A stretch of DNA of 64,000 nt from Sphingopyxis sp. LC81 (GTDB lineage Bacteria > Pseudomonadota > Alphaproteobacteria > Sphingomonadales > Sphingomonadaceae): the NCBI RefSeq assembly GCF_000756375.1, contig NZ_JNFD01000002.1, positions 62,001-126,000 of the forward strand, given 5' to 3'. Of this stretch, positions 32,938 through 41,849 are shown piece by piece. A program made the position numbers and the translations under genes. The stretch's first letter is position 1. The number at the start of each line of letters is the position of its first letter. Under the pieces are notes generated by a model. That model was given only the letters and a program-made list of their open reading frames with translations. It had not been told where the DNA came from and did no database searches.

Positions 32938-35900
32938 ATGGTACAGCTTACGAAACACGACCTCAGCTTCATCCTCGCCCAGATCAAGATTGCGGAGGCG
33001 CATGCCGCGGGCGGCGATCTCGCCGCGCTGGTCGCCGGCTATAACGGCAACGACGGCTTCGCGCAGGCGCATCTGCTGCCCTATGGTCTCAGGACCGTCG
33101 ACGGCAGCTACAACAACCTGCTGCCCGGCCGCGAGAAATGGGGCGCGGCGGATCAATCCTTTCCCGGCATCTTCACGCCCGAATATATGAACGACGCCGA
33201 CGGTGATCGGTATGACTTCAACCCCGCGCCCAACGGTCCCGGGGCAGATGGCATCATGGGTACGGCCGACGACACGGGCGTGAGCTGGTACACGAACAAC
33301 AATTATGCGAACGCGGGCACCCGGCCCGGGTCGCAGCCCGGCCCGGGCAGCGGCACCGTGATCGACGCCGATCCGCGCATCATCTCCAACCTGATCGTCG
33401 ACCAGACGCTGAAGAATCCCGCCGCCATCACCGCGGCGCTGACGCACGCCGGCCTGTCGGGGCAGCCGCTGATGACTGCGCTGACCCAGATCGTTGCGGC
33501 ACGCGATGCACTCGACGCCGCCATCGCGGCGGCCGAAGCGGCCGAAGGGACGATCGGCGACCTCGCTGCCGCCGTCGCGGCTGCCCAGCTCGCGCTGACC
33601 GGCGCGCAGGCGGCCGATGCCGCGGCTGCGGCGCAGGCGGCGACCGACCTGGCCGCCTTCGAAGCCGCCGACGCCGAAGTCGCCCCGGCGATGGGGACGC
33701 GCGACGTGAGCCTCGCTGCCTATGTGGCGCTCCTTGCCGACAATACGGATAACAGCGAGCAGGCCGCGGAGATCGCCGCGGCCTTGGAGGCCTATAATAC
33801 GGCCGAAGCTGCCTACCAGCTGGCGCAGGACAATGCCGAGGCGGCGGAGGCCACCTCGACCGCGTCGGCCGCCGCCGCCGCTGCCGCCGCCGCCGCACTT
33901 CTGGCGGCAGAAGCCGCGCTGACCGACGCCGAAACCGCGCTGGCGGAGGCGCAGGCGGTCGATGTCGTCGTCGCCGAAGCAAACGCCGCGCTCGACGCGG
34001 CGCTCGCCCAACATGGCGTGGAAATGGACGGCAACACCGTCTTCCTGCCCAACGTTTCGCCCGACGAAGGACTGTCGTCGCCGTTCAATGGCTGGATGAC
34101 GATCTTTGGACAATTCTTCGATCATGGCCTCGATCTGGTCGCGAAGGGCGGCAACGGCACGGTTTATGTGCCGTTGTCGCCCGACGATCCGCTTTATGTT
34201 CCGGGCGGCCAGAACTATATTCCGCTCACCCGCGTGACGGTGAATGCCGGCGCCGACGGCATCCTCGGCACCGCCGACGATGGTCCGGGGCCGAAGAATC
34301 TGACCACGCCCTGGGTCGACCAGAACCAGACCTATGCCTCTTCCGCATCGAAGCAGGTCTTCATGCGCGAATATGTCGCGGGTCCCGACGGCAAGCCGGT
34401 TTCGAGCGGCCTGCTGCTCGAGGGCAGCAACGGCGGCCTTGCGACCTGGGCCGATATCAAGGCGCAGGCGCGTGACGTGCTGGGAATCGAGCTCACCGAC
34501 CTCAATGTCGGCAACATCCCGCTGATCGCGACCGATCCCTATGGCAATTTCATTCCCGGCGCGAACGGCTATCCGCAGCTCGTCGTTGGTATGGGCGCCG
34601 ACGGCCAGCTCGGCACCGCGGACGATGTTCTGCGTGAAGGCAATCCCGTCGCGCCCGTCAGCGCGCAAGGCGTCGTGCTGACCGGCCATGCCTTCCTCGA
34701 CGACATCGCGCATGCCGCCGCGCCGGTCGTGGTCGGCGGCGTGCTGCAGGCCGACAGCGATTCGGCGCTCGGCTATGCCAATGCCGACGGTTCGCCCGGG
34801 CCGCAGGGCCAGCGCGGGCCCACGGCGTATGACAACGAGCTGCTCGACCGCCACTTCATCGCGGGCGACGGCCGCGCGAACGAGAATATCGCGCTGACCG
34901 CGGTGCATCAGGTGTTCCACGCCGAACATAACCGCATCGTCGAGCATACCAAAGATGTGACGCTTGCTTCGATGGATCGCGCCTTCATCAACGAATGGCT
35001 GCTGACCGACCTGACCGATGCGCAGTTCGCGACGCTGACGAGCGGCAATCCGGCCGCGATTGCGACGCTGTCGGAATCGCTGGTTTGGGACGGCGAGCGC
35101 CTGTTCCAGGTCGGCCGCTTTACCAACGAGATGGAATATCAGCATCTGGTGTTCGAGGAATTCGGCCGCATGATGCAGCCCGACATCGACGCCTTCGTGT
35201 TCGAACCCTCGGCCGACATCAACCCCAGCATCGCCGCCGAATTCGCGCACGTCGTCTACCGCTTCGGCCACTCGATGCTGCGGCAGGATATCGCGGTCAT
35301 CGAAATGGATGAGAACGGCAATCCGGTGCAGAACGACATCTCGTTGTTCGACGGCTTCCTCAATCCCGTCATGTACGACTCGCTCGGCACCGCAGAGCAG
35401 GCGTCGGGCGCGATCATCCGCGGCATGAGCCGCCAGACGGGCAGCGAGATCGACGAATTCGTCACCGACGTGCTGCGCAACCAGCTGCTCGGCATTCCGC
35501 TCGATCTCGCGACGATCAACCTCGCGCGCGGCCGCGACGTCGGCATGCCTTCGCTGCAGACTGCGCGCGAACGCTTCTTCGACGCAACCGGCGACACGTT
35601 GCTGAAACCCTATGAGAGCTGGGCCGATTTCGCGCTCAACCTCAAAAATCCGGCGTCGATCATCAACTTCATCGCGGCCTATGGCACGCATGACACGTTG
35701 ATTAACACGCAGGCGAATCCAAAGACGGTCGAAGAGCTGCGCGAAGCGGCGACTTTGCTCGTCCTTGGCGGCGCGGGCGCACCCGCGGACCGGCTCGACT
35801 TTCTCAATGCCGAGGGCGCCTATGCCAATGACGCGAAGCTCGGCGGCCTCAACGACATCGATTTCTGGATCGGCGGCCTCGCCGAAAAGAAGATGGCGTT

Positions 35901-38900
35901 CGGCGGCATGCTCGGCTCGACCTTCAGCTTCGTGTTCCAGATGACGATGGAAAATCTGCAGGACGCCGACCGCTTCTATTATCTGTCGCGTACGCAGGGG
36001 CTCAACCTGCTCAACGAGCTGGAAAACAACACCTTCGCCGAACTGGTGATGCGCAACACCGATCTGGGCGACGATCATTCGACCGCGCTACCGGGCAACC
36101 TGTTTTCCGCATTCGAAATGCCGACGCTGGAAATGGACATCAGCAAGCAATTGGGCGCCGACCCGGTATCGGACGATCCCTTCCTCGGCGGCTTCGCCAG
36201 CCTCGTCGAGCGCATCGATGCCAATAATGACGGCGTCGCCGAATATATCCGCATCAACAGCAACGAGCATTTCACCATCGGCGGCACCGAGAACAATGAC
36301 ACCATCGTGTCGGGCGGCGGCGACGATGCGATCTGGGGCAAGGGCGGCAACGACCGGATCGAAGCCGGTTACGGCGTCGACAAGGTGTTCGGCGGCGAGG
36401 GCGACGACATCATCACCAACGCCGGCACCGACATCGGCGAGGCCGACTTCCTCCATGGCAACGAAGGCAATGACGTCATTCATGGCGGTTCGGGCCTGTC
36501 GCTGCTGTTCGGCAACCAGGGCAACGACTTCATCATCACCGGCCCCGACGGCAAGGAAGCGTTCGGCGGCACGGGTGACGACTTCATCCTCGGCGGTTCG
36601 GGCGGCGACTTCCTGCTCGGCAACGAAGGCAATGACTGGCTGGAGGGCGGGCAGCGCTTCGATACGCTGGCCGGCGAGAATTCGGAGCTGTTCTTCAACT
36701 CCTCGATCATCGGCCATGACGTGATGAACGGCGGCAGCGGCGATACCGACTATGACGCTGAATCCGGCGACGATATCATGTTCCAGAATAATGAGGGCAT
36801 CCAGCGCTCGAACGGGCAGGCGGGTTTCGACTGGGGCATCCACAAGGGCGACACCACCGCGGCCAATTCGGACCTCGGCATCCCGATCTTCGCGACGCAG
36901 GAAGCGTTCATCCTGCGCGATCGCTTCGACCTGGTCGAAGGGCTGTCGGGCTGGAACCTCGACGATACGCTGACCGGACGCAGCCGCAGCACCAATGCGC
37001 GCGGCGAGTTGCAGAACACGGCGGCGATCCCTGGCCCGGACTCGCCGCTCGACTCCTACTCGAACGATCTGCTGGCGAAGAACGTCGATCTGATCGACGG
37101 GCTCGACGTGCTCGTCGCGCATCTTGGCGCCGGCATTCCGGTGACCAAGGTGGTGGGCGGCCAGACCATCCCCGTGCTCGATGAAAATGGCGTGCAGGAA
37201 CGCGTGATCTTCAGCACCGCAGAGGCCGGCGACATCCTGCTTGGCGGCGGCGGCAATGACGTGATCAAGGGCCTCGCCGGCAACGACATCATCGATGGTG
37301 ACCGCTGGCTCAACGTCCGCATCCTCGTCACCCCCAAAGAGGGCGACAGCTGGGCGGCGTTCAGCGTCGACAGCATGACCGAAATCGCTCCGCGCATGGT
37401 CACCGGCGAAATCAATCCCGCTCAGCTGTCGATCGTTCGCGAGATCCTCGACGGCGATGCGGCAAACGCGAGCACCGACATCGCGGTCTACACCGATGTG
37501 GTCGCGAATTACACGTTCACGCGCAATGCCGACGGCAGCATCACGGTCGATCATACCGGATTTGACGAGGATGGCGGTGACGACGACCTGCCGGAAGAGG
37601 TCCAGAACCGGCCGCTATCCGACGGCACCGACCGGCTGTTCAACATCGAGAAGCTGCGCTTCTCCGACGGGAATGGCGGCACGGTAGAATATACGATCAG
37701 CCAGTTGATCAACGAGCCGGCCACCGGTGCACCCGTGATCAGCGACATGACCCCGACCGAGGGGCAGGCGCTGACCGTCGATACCAGCGGCATCGCCGAC
37801 GCCAACGGCATCGCCAGCGGCTTTTCCTATCAGTGGCAGGTTTCCGAAGACGGCGGTACGAACTGGAGTGATCTGCTCAATGCCACCGGCGCTTCGTTCA
37901 CGCCGAACGAAGGCGGAGCCGGAGTTGTGAGCCAGATCGGTGACCTCCTGCGAGTGCGGGTCAATTTTACCGACGGCGGCGGCAATGCGGAGACCGTCTT
38001 CTCGGTGGCGACCGGCGTGGTCGGCGATAATTGGGATGCCGTTCCGTTCGTCTCCAACACATTCAACGGCACCGCCGGCGACGATATTGCAGACGGCACC
38101 AGCGGTCTGGTTGGCTTCGGCGCCAACGACACGCTGAATGGCAATGGCGGTAACGACATACTGAACGGCGCGGGCGGGACCGACACGCTGAACGGCGGCG
38201 CGGGCAACGACCGGCTCGATGGCGGTACAGGCAACGACACGGCCGTGTTCACGGGGGCGGTAGGGAGCTTCGCGCTTGGCTCGAACGGCACCAATCTGGT
38301 GGTCACGGACCTGACCGGCGCCGAGGGCACCGACACCCTCAGCACGATCGAGACGCTTCGCTTTGCGGGTGCGAACTACGCGGTTGTGGCAGGCACGATC
38401 GGCAACAACGCCAATCTGAATGGCGCTAACGGCGCCGCCGCGTCGCAGGCGGTGTTCGGCCATGCCGGCAACGACTCGCTCAACGGCGGCGGGGCCAATG
38501 ACCTGCTGATCGGCGGGCAGGGCGACGACACGATCCGGGGTGATGCCGGCAACGACACCATCTACTGGACGGCGGGCGACGGCCGCGATGTCATCAACGG
38601 CGATACGAATGCGGCGAATATTGCCGGGACGGTGGACACGGTGAAGATCGTCGGCGACGGCTCGGCCGAAACCTATCGCATCTACACGCGCACCGAGGCG
38701 CTGGCGGCGGGCATCACCGGCCTCGGCGCCAACACCGAGATCGTGATTACCCGCAACGGCACCAACAATGCCGCGGTCATCGCCGAGCTCGACAATATCG
38801 AGGAGATCGTGATCAACGGCCTGGGCGGCGGCGACACTTTCACGCCGATCGGCAATTTTACCGGCACCAGCCTGCTGACCAGCACGATCACCCTCGAGGG

Positions 38901-40020
38901 AAGCGCGGGCGACGATATTGTCGACATTTCCGCGCTGCGGTCGGCGCACCGTATCGTGTTCCGTTCGAATGGAGGCAATGACACGATCCTCGGTACGCTG
39001 CGCGATCAGGATGTGATCGAGCTGCCCGAAGGGGCAAACCCGGCCGACTATGTTGCAAGCACGGCTGACGGCATCACCACGCTGAGCAGCGCGACGCATT
39101 CGGTTAGCTTCGCAGGCGACGCTACGCCCCAGTTGCGCGTCGCGGGATCGAATGTGTCCGATGACGAGGATCACGACGATAACGATCCCGTCCACGACGA
39201 CGATCACGACGATGACGACCACATCCATGACGACGATCACGACGACGATGACGACGATATGGTCGTTACTCCGCCGTCCGACGACGACACGCTGACCGGC
39301 GGGGCTTCCGATGATGTTCTGAAGGGTGGATCGCGCGACGACGTCATCCGCGGCCGCGGCGGCGACGATGTCATCGGTGGCGGCTCGGGCGACGATCGTC
39401 TCGACGGCGGTGCTGGCGACGACGATCTGGCCGGTGGGTCGGGAGACGATGTGCTGCTCGGCGGTGCCGGCGACGATAGGCTCGCGGGCGGATCGGGGGA
39501 CGACCGGCTCGACGGCGGCGACGGCGATGACGTTATGACCGGCGGCAGCGGCGATGACATATTCGTCTTTGGCGAAGGCGACGACCGGGTCACCGACTTC
39601 CAGCTCGGCGAGGACAGCATCGACCTCAGCGGGCTTGGCATCACGGCGCAGAGCTTTGCCTCGCGCGTCGTGATCAGCCAGTCGGGGAACGACACGCTTG
39701 TGCGCATCGACGGGAATGAGCTGCGTCTCGACGGTGTTTCCGCCGCCAATTTGCAGACCGCCTCGTTCGCATTTGCTTCGGCGGGCCCGAATTCGGCGAC
39801 AAATGGCACGCCGCCGGCCGAGAGCGTGGCGACGGCAAATGATCCGTCGCCGCAGCCGGTCGATCAAGGCGGAACCGTTACCGCGCCCGATCCCTCGGCA
39901 CCGAGCCATGACCGCTGGAGTGACGGGTTCGACGGCAGTCTGGGGCCCTCGTGGCTGCAGTCGCGGTTCGAATCGAACGGCCGCCACGAGATGGCCCATC
40001 ACGAGTGGGATCTCTTCTAA
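32938..40020 (+). CDS. Giant secreted RTX protein with animal-type haem peroxidase domain (MopA-like)
   Basis: A 2360-residue protein. The peroxidase domain lies in residues about 1-1100. GQFFDHGLD carries distal Gln392, heme-ester Asp395 and His396. GDGRANE has Arg646 and Glu649, equivalent to the myeloperoxidase catalytic Arg and heme-ester Glu. HQVFHAEHNRI and proximal His778 in YRFGHSMLR follow. An alanine-rich coiled-coil insert (about 184-358) and three GADGxxGTADD loops lie in the N-terminal half. RTX nonapeptides (GGxGxDxxx) form several blocks from residue 1115 to 2205. Near 2075-2110 is an Asp/His-rich stretch. The C-terminus ends EWDLF, an acidic-hydrophobic type I secretion tail. 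No Sec signal. Start 32938 has GGAG eight bases upstream. Confidence 0.93.
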   Translation: MVQLTKHDLSFILAQIKIAEAHAAGGDLAALVAGYNGNDGFAQAHLLPYGLRTVDGSYNNLLPGREKWGAADQSFPGIFTPEYMNDADGDRYDFNPAPNGPGADGIMGTADDTGVSWYTNNNYANAGTRPGSQPGPGSGTVIDADPRIISNLIVDQTLKNPAAITAALTHAGLSGQPLMTALTQIVAARDALDAAIAAAEAAEGTIGDLAAAVAAAQLALTGAQAADAAAAAQAATDLAAFEAADAEVAPAMGTRDVSLAAYVALLADNTDNSEQAAEIAAALEAYNTAEAAYQLAQDNAEAAEATSTASAAAAAAAAAALLAAEAALTDAETALAEAQAVDVVVAEANAALDAALAQHGVEMDGNTVFLPNVSPDEGLSSPFNGWMTIFGQFFDHGLDLVAKGGNGTVYVPLSPDDPLYVPGGQNYIPLTRVTVNAGADGILGTADDGPGPKNLTTPWVDQNQTYASSASKQVFMREYVAGPDGKPVSSGLLLEGSNGGLATWADIKAQARDVLGIELTDLNVGNIPLIATDPYGNFIPGANGYPQLVVGMGADGQLGTADDVLREGNPVAPVSAQGVVLTGHAFLDDIAHAAAPVVVGGVLQADSDSALGYANADGSPGPQGQRGPTAYDNELLDRHFIAGDGRANENIALTAVHQVFHAEHNRIVEHTKDVTLASMDRAFINEWLLTDLTDAQFATLTSGNPAAIATLSESLVWDGERLFQVGRFTNEMEYQHLVFEEFGRMMQPDIDAFVFEPSADINPSIAAEFAHVVYRFGHSMLRQDIAVIEMDENGNPVQNDISLFDGFLNPVMYDSLGTAEQASGAIIRGMSRQTGSEIDEFVTDVLRNQLLGIPLDLATINLARGRDVGMPSLQTARERFFDATGDTLLKPYESWADFALNLKNPASIINFIAAYGTHDTLINTQANPKTVEELREAATLLVLGGAGAPADRLDFLNAEGAYANDAKLGGLNDIDFWIGGLAEKKMAFGGMLGSTFSFVFQMTMENLQDADRFYYLSRTQGLNLLNELENNTFAELVMRNTDLGDDHSTALPGNLFSAFEMPTLEMDISKQLGADPVSDDPFLGGFASLVERIDANNDGVAEYIRINSNEHFTIGGTENNDTIVSGGGDDAIWGKGGNDRIEAGYGVDKVFGGEGDDIITNAGTDIGEADFLHGNEGNDVIHGGSGLSLLFGNQGNDFIITGPDGKEAFGGTGDDFILGGSGGDFLLGNEGNDWLEGGQRFDTLAGENSELFFNSSIIGHDVMNGGSGDTDYDAESGDDIMFQNNEGIQRSNGQAGFDWGIHKGDTTAANSDLGIPIFATQEAFILRDRFDLVEGLSGWNLDDTLTGRSRSTNARGELQNTAAIPGPDSPLDSYSNDLLAKNVDLIDGLDVLVAHLGAGIPVTKVVGGQTIPVLDENGVQERVIFSTAEAGDILLGGGGNDVIKGLAGNDIIDGDRWLNVRILVTPKEGDSWAAFSVDSMTEIAPRMVTGEINPAQLSIVREILDGDAANASTDIAVYTDVVANYTFTRNADGSITVDHTGFDEDGGDDDLPEEVQNRPLSDGTDRLFNIEKLRFSDGNGGTVEYTISQLINEPATGAPVISDMTPTEGQALTVDTSGIADANGIASGFSYQWQVSEDGGTNWSDLLNATGASFTPNEGGAGVVSQIGDLLRVRVNFTDGGGNAETVFSVATGVVGDNWDAVPFVSNTFNGTAGDDIADGTSGLVGFGANDTLNGNGGNDILNGAGGTDTLNGGAGNDRLDGGTGNDTAVFTGAVGSFALGSNGTNLVVTDLTGAEGTDTLSTIETLRFAGANYAVVAGTIGNNANLNGANGAAASQAVFGHAGNDSLNGGGANDLLIGGQGDDTIRGDAGNDTIYWTAGDGRDVINGDTNAANIAGTVDTVKIVGDGSAETYRIYTRTEALAAGITGLGANTEIVITRNGTNNAAVIAELDNIEEIVINGLGGGDTFTPIGNFTGTSLLTSTITLEGSAGDDIVDISALRSAHRIVFRSNGGNDTILGTLRDQDVIELPEGANPADYVASTADGITTLSSATHSVSFAGDATPQLRVAGSNVSDDEDHDDNDPVHDDDHDDDDHIHDDDHDDDDDDMVVTPPSDDDTLTGGASDDVLKGGSRDDVIRGRGGDDVIGGGSGDDRLDGGAGDDDLAGGSGDDVLLGGAGDDRLAGGSGDDRLDGGDGDDVMTGGSGDDIFVFGEGDDRVTDFQLGEDSIDLSGLGITAQSFASRVVISQSGNDTLVRIDGNELRLDGVSAANLQTASFAFASAGPNSATNGTPPAESVATANDPSPQPVDQGGTVTAPDPSAPSHDRWSDGFDGSLGPSWLQSRFESNGRHEMAHHEWDLF

Positions 40021-40094
40021 GCTCCCGCGCCCCCGGGAGGTCCGGGCCGGCCCCCGCCGGTCCGGACTCGACCGAATAGGAAAGAACCAGGGTC

Positions 40095-41849
40095 ATGCGA
40101 ACCGATTCCGCCGTTCCGCCGCAAATCAGACAGGCCTTTGCCGCCTGCCGTCAGCATTTTGTGGCGGCCGCCGCGTTCAGCGCGCTCGTCAACATCCTCT
40201 ACCTCGCGCCGACGATCTACATGATGCAGGTCTATGACCGCGTCGTTCCGACCGGCGGCGTGCTGACTTTGTTCTGGATCACCGTCATCGTCGCGCTCGC
40301 CATCGCCTGCCTCAGCGCGCTCGACATGGTGCGCAGCCGGCTGATGCTGCGCGCCTCGCTGCGGCTCAACCGTCAGCTTGCGGCGCCGATCCTAGACCGC
40401 CTGCTCGCCCGCGCAAAGGGCAATGCCGACCCGGCGGCGGCGCAGGCGATGCGCGATTTCGACGGGTTCCGCAGCGCGGTCGCCAGCCCGTCGGCGATCG
40501 CCCTGTTCGACCTGCCGTGGACGCCGCTCTATTTCGTGGTCGCGTTCATCATTCATCCGGCGCTCGGCCTGATGATATTGGGCGCCGGCCTGGTGCTTCT
40601 GGGCCTCGCGCTTCTCAACGAGCGCGCGACCAAAAAATCTGCAGCGGCGGGGCACAAGGCGATGGCGGCGGCCTATGCGAAACAGGAATCGATCTTCGAA
40701 AAGGCCGAGATCGTTCGCGCGCTCGGGATGCGCCGCGCGCTGGTCGCGCGCCAGATCGCCGATCGCCGCGCGGGGCTGGAGGCCAGCGCGAACACGCAAT
40801 TGACCGCCGCGCGCTACACCGGGCTGGTCAAATTCGCGCGCATGTTCCTGCAGTCGCTGGCGCTCGGCGTCGGCGCCTGGCTTGCCATCAACGCCGAAAT
40901 TTCGGTGGGCGCGATCATCGCCGCGTCGGTGCTGCTGGCGCGCGCGCTGCAGCCGATCGAGCAGATGGTCCAGGCGTGGCCGACGATCGGGCAGGCGCGG
41001 GCGGCCAAGGCGTCGATCGAGGCGCTGTTCCGTTCGACCGACAATCTGGTCGGCGATCGCGTCGCGCTGCCGGCGCCCGAGGGTTATATCGAGCTGTCCA
41101 ATATTTCGCTTCGTTCGCCCGACAACAGCGCGCTGATCCTGCGCGGCGTGTCGACCTGGCTGATCCCCGGCGAAGTGCTCGGCGTGATCGGTCCTTCAGG
41201 CGCCGGCAAGACCACGCTGGCGCGCATCGCGGCGGGGGCGATCCCGCCCGACGGCGGCGAAGTCCGCATCGACGAGGCGCAATATGGCGACTGGGATGCC
41301 GAACGCCTCGCGTCGCATATCGGCTATCTGCCGCAGGAGCCGACGCTGCTGCCGGGCACGATCGGCGAAAATATCTCGCGCTTTGCGGCGGCACGCGGCG
41401 AACATGCGGTCGACATCGATCATAAGGTGACGCGCGCCGCGATCTCCGCGGGCATTCACGACCTGATCCTGCATCTGCCCGGCGGCTACAACGCCCGGAT
41501 CGGCGACGGCGGGCTGCGCCTGTCGGGCGGACAGGCGCAGCGCATCGCGCTGGCCCGCGCGCTCTATGGCGAGCCGAAAGTCCTCATCCTCGATGAACCG
41601 AACGCCGCGCTCGACAGCCAGGGCGAAGAGGCGCTGAACGACGCGATCGCCGCCGCCAAGCTGCGACAAGCGGCGATCATGATCGTCACCCATCGTCAGT
41701 CGGCGCTGCGCGACGCGGATCGCCTCGCGGTGCTGAAAAATGGCGTGATCGAATATCAGGGGCCACGCGGCGAGGTGATGGAATTGCTGCGCGAGAGCGC
41801 GGCGGCCGCGGCGAATGTCATCAAGATGACGAGGAACAAGAAACCATGA
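40095..41849 (+). CDS. Type I secretion ABC transporter (PrtD-like)
   Basis: The 584-residue inner-membrane exporter ATPase has an ABC-type membrane domain with helices from FVAAAAFSALVNILYLAPTI. MMQVYDRVVPTGG is the PrtD/HlyB-like signature. The nucleotide-binding domain has Walker A GPSGAGKTTLARI, Q-loop YLPQEPTLLPG, signature LRLSGGQAQRIALARAL and Walker B VLILDEPNAALD, with switch His in VTHRQSAL. It has no C39-type N-domain, as expected for RTX exporters of the PrtD class. It overlaps the next gene by four bases and exports, by inference, the preceding RTX peroxidase. Confidence 0.94.
   Translation: MRTDSAVPPQIRQAFAACRQHFVAAAAFSALVNILYLAPTIYMMQVYDRVVPTGGVLTLFWITVIVALAIACLSALDMVRSRLMLRASLRLNRQLAAPILDRLLARAKGNADPAAAQAMRDFDGFRSAVASPSAIALFDLPWTPLYFVVAFIIHPALGLMILGAGLVLLGLALLNERATKKSAAAGHKAMAAAYAKQESIFEKAEIVRALGMRRALVARQIADRRAGLEASANTQLTAARYTGLVKFARMFLQSLALGVGAWLAINAEISVGAIIAASVLLARALQPIEQMVQAWPTIGQARAAKASIEALFRSTDNLVGDRVALPAPEGYIELSNISLRSPDNSALILRGVSTWLIPGEVLGVIGPSGAGKTTLARIAAGAIPPDGGEVRIDEAQYGDWDAERLASHIGYLPQEPTLLPGTIGENISRFAAARGEHAVDIDHKVTRAAISAGIHDLILHLPGGYNARIGDGGLRLSGGQAQRIALARALYGEPKVLILDEPNAALDSQGEEALNDAIAAAKLRQAAIMIVTHRQSALRDADRLAVLKNGVIEYQGPRGEVMELLRESAAAAANVIKMTRNKKP

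Noticed and set aside
32863..36078. A 1071-residue open frame antisense to the peroxidase gene
   Set aside because: It mirrors the coding strand in GC-rich codon-biased DNA, is full of Arg/Asp/Val and has no recognisable domain, while the plus frame has clear peroxidase and RTX motifs.
37615..40002. A 795-residue antisense frame over the RTX region
   Set aside because: It is the complement of the repetitive RTX coding sequence, which makes long stop-free antisense frames automatically.
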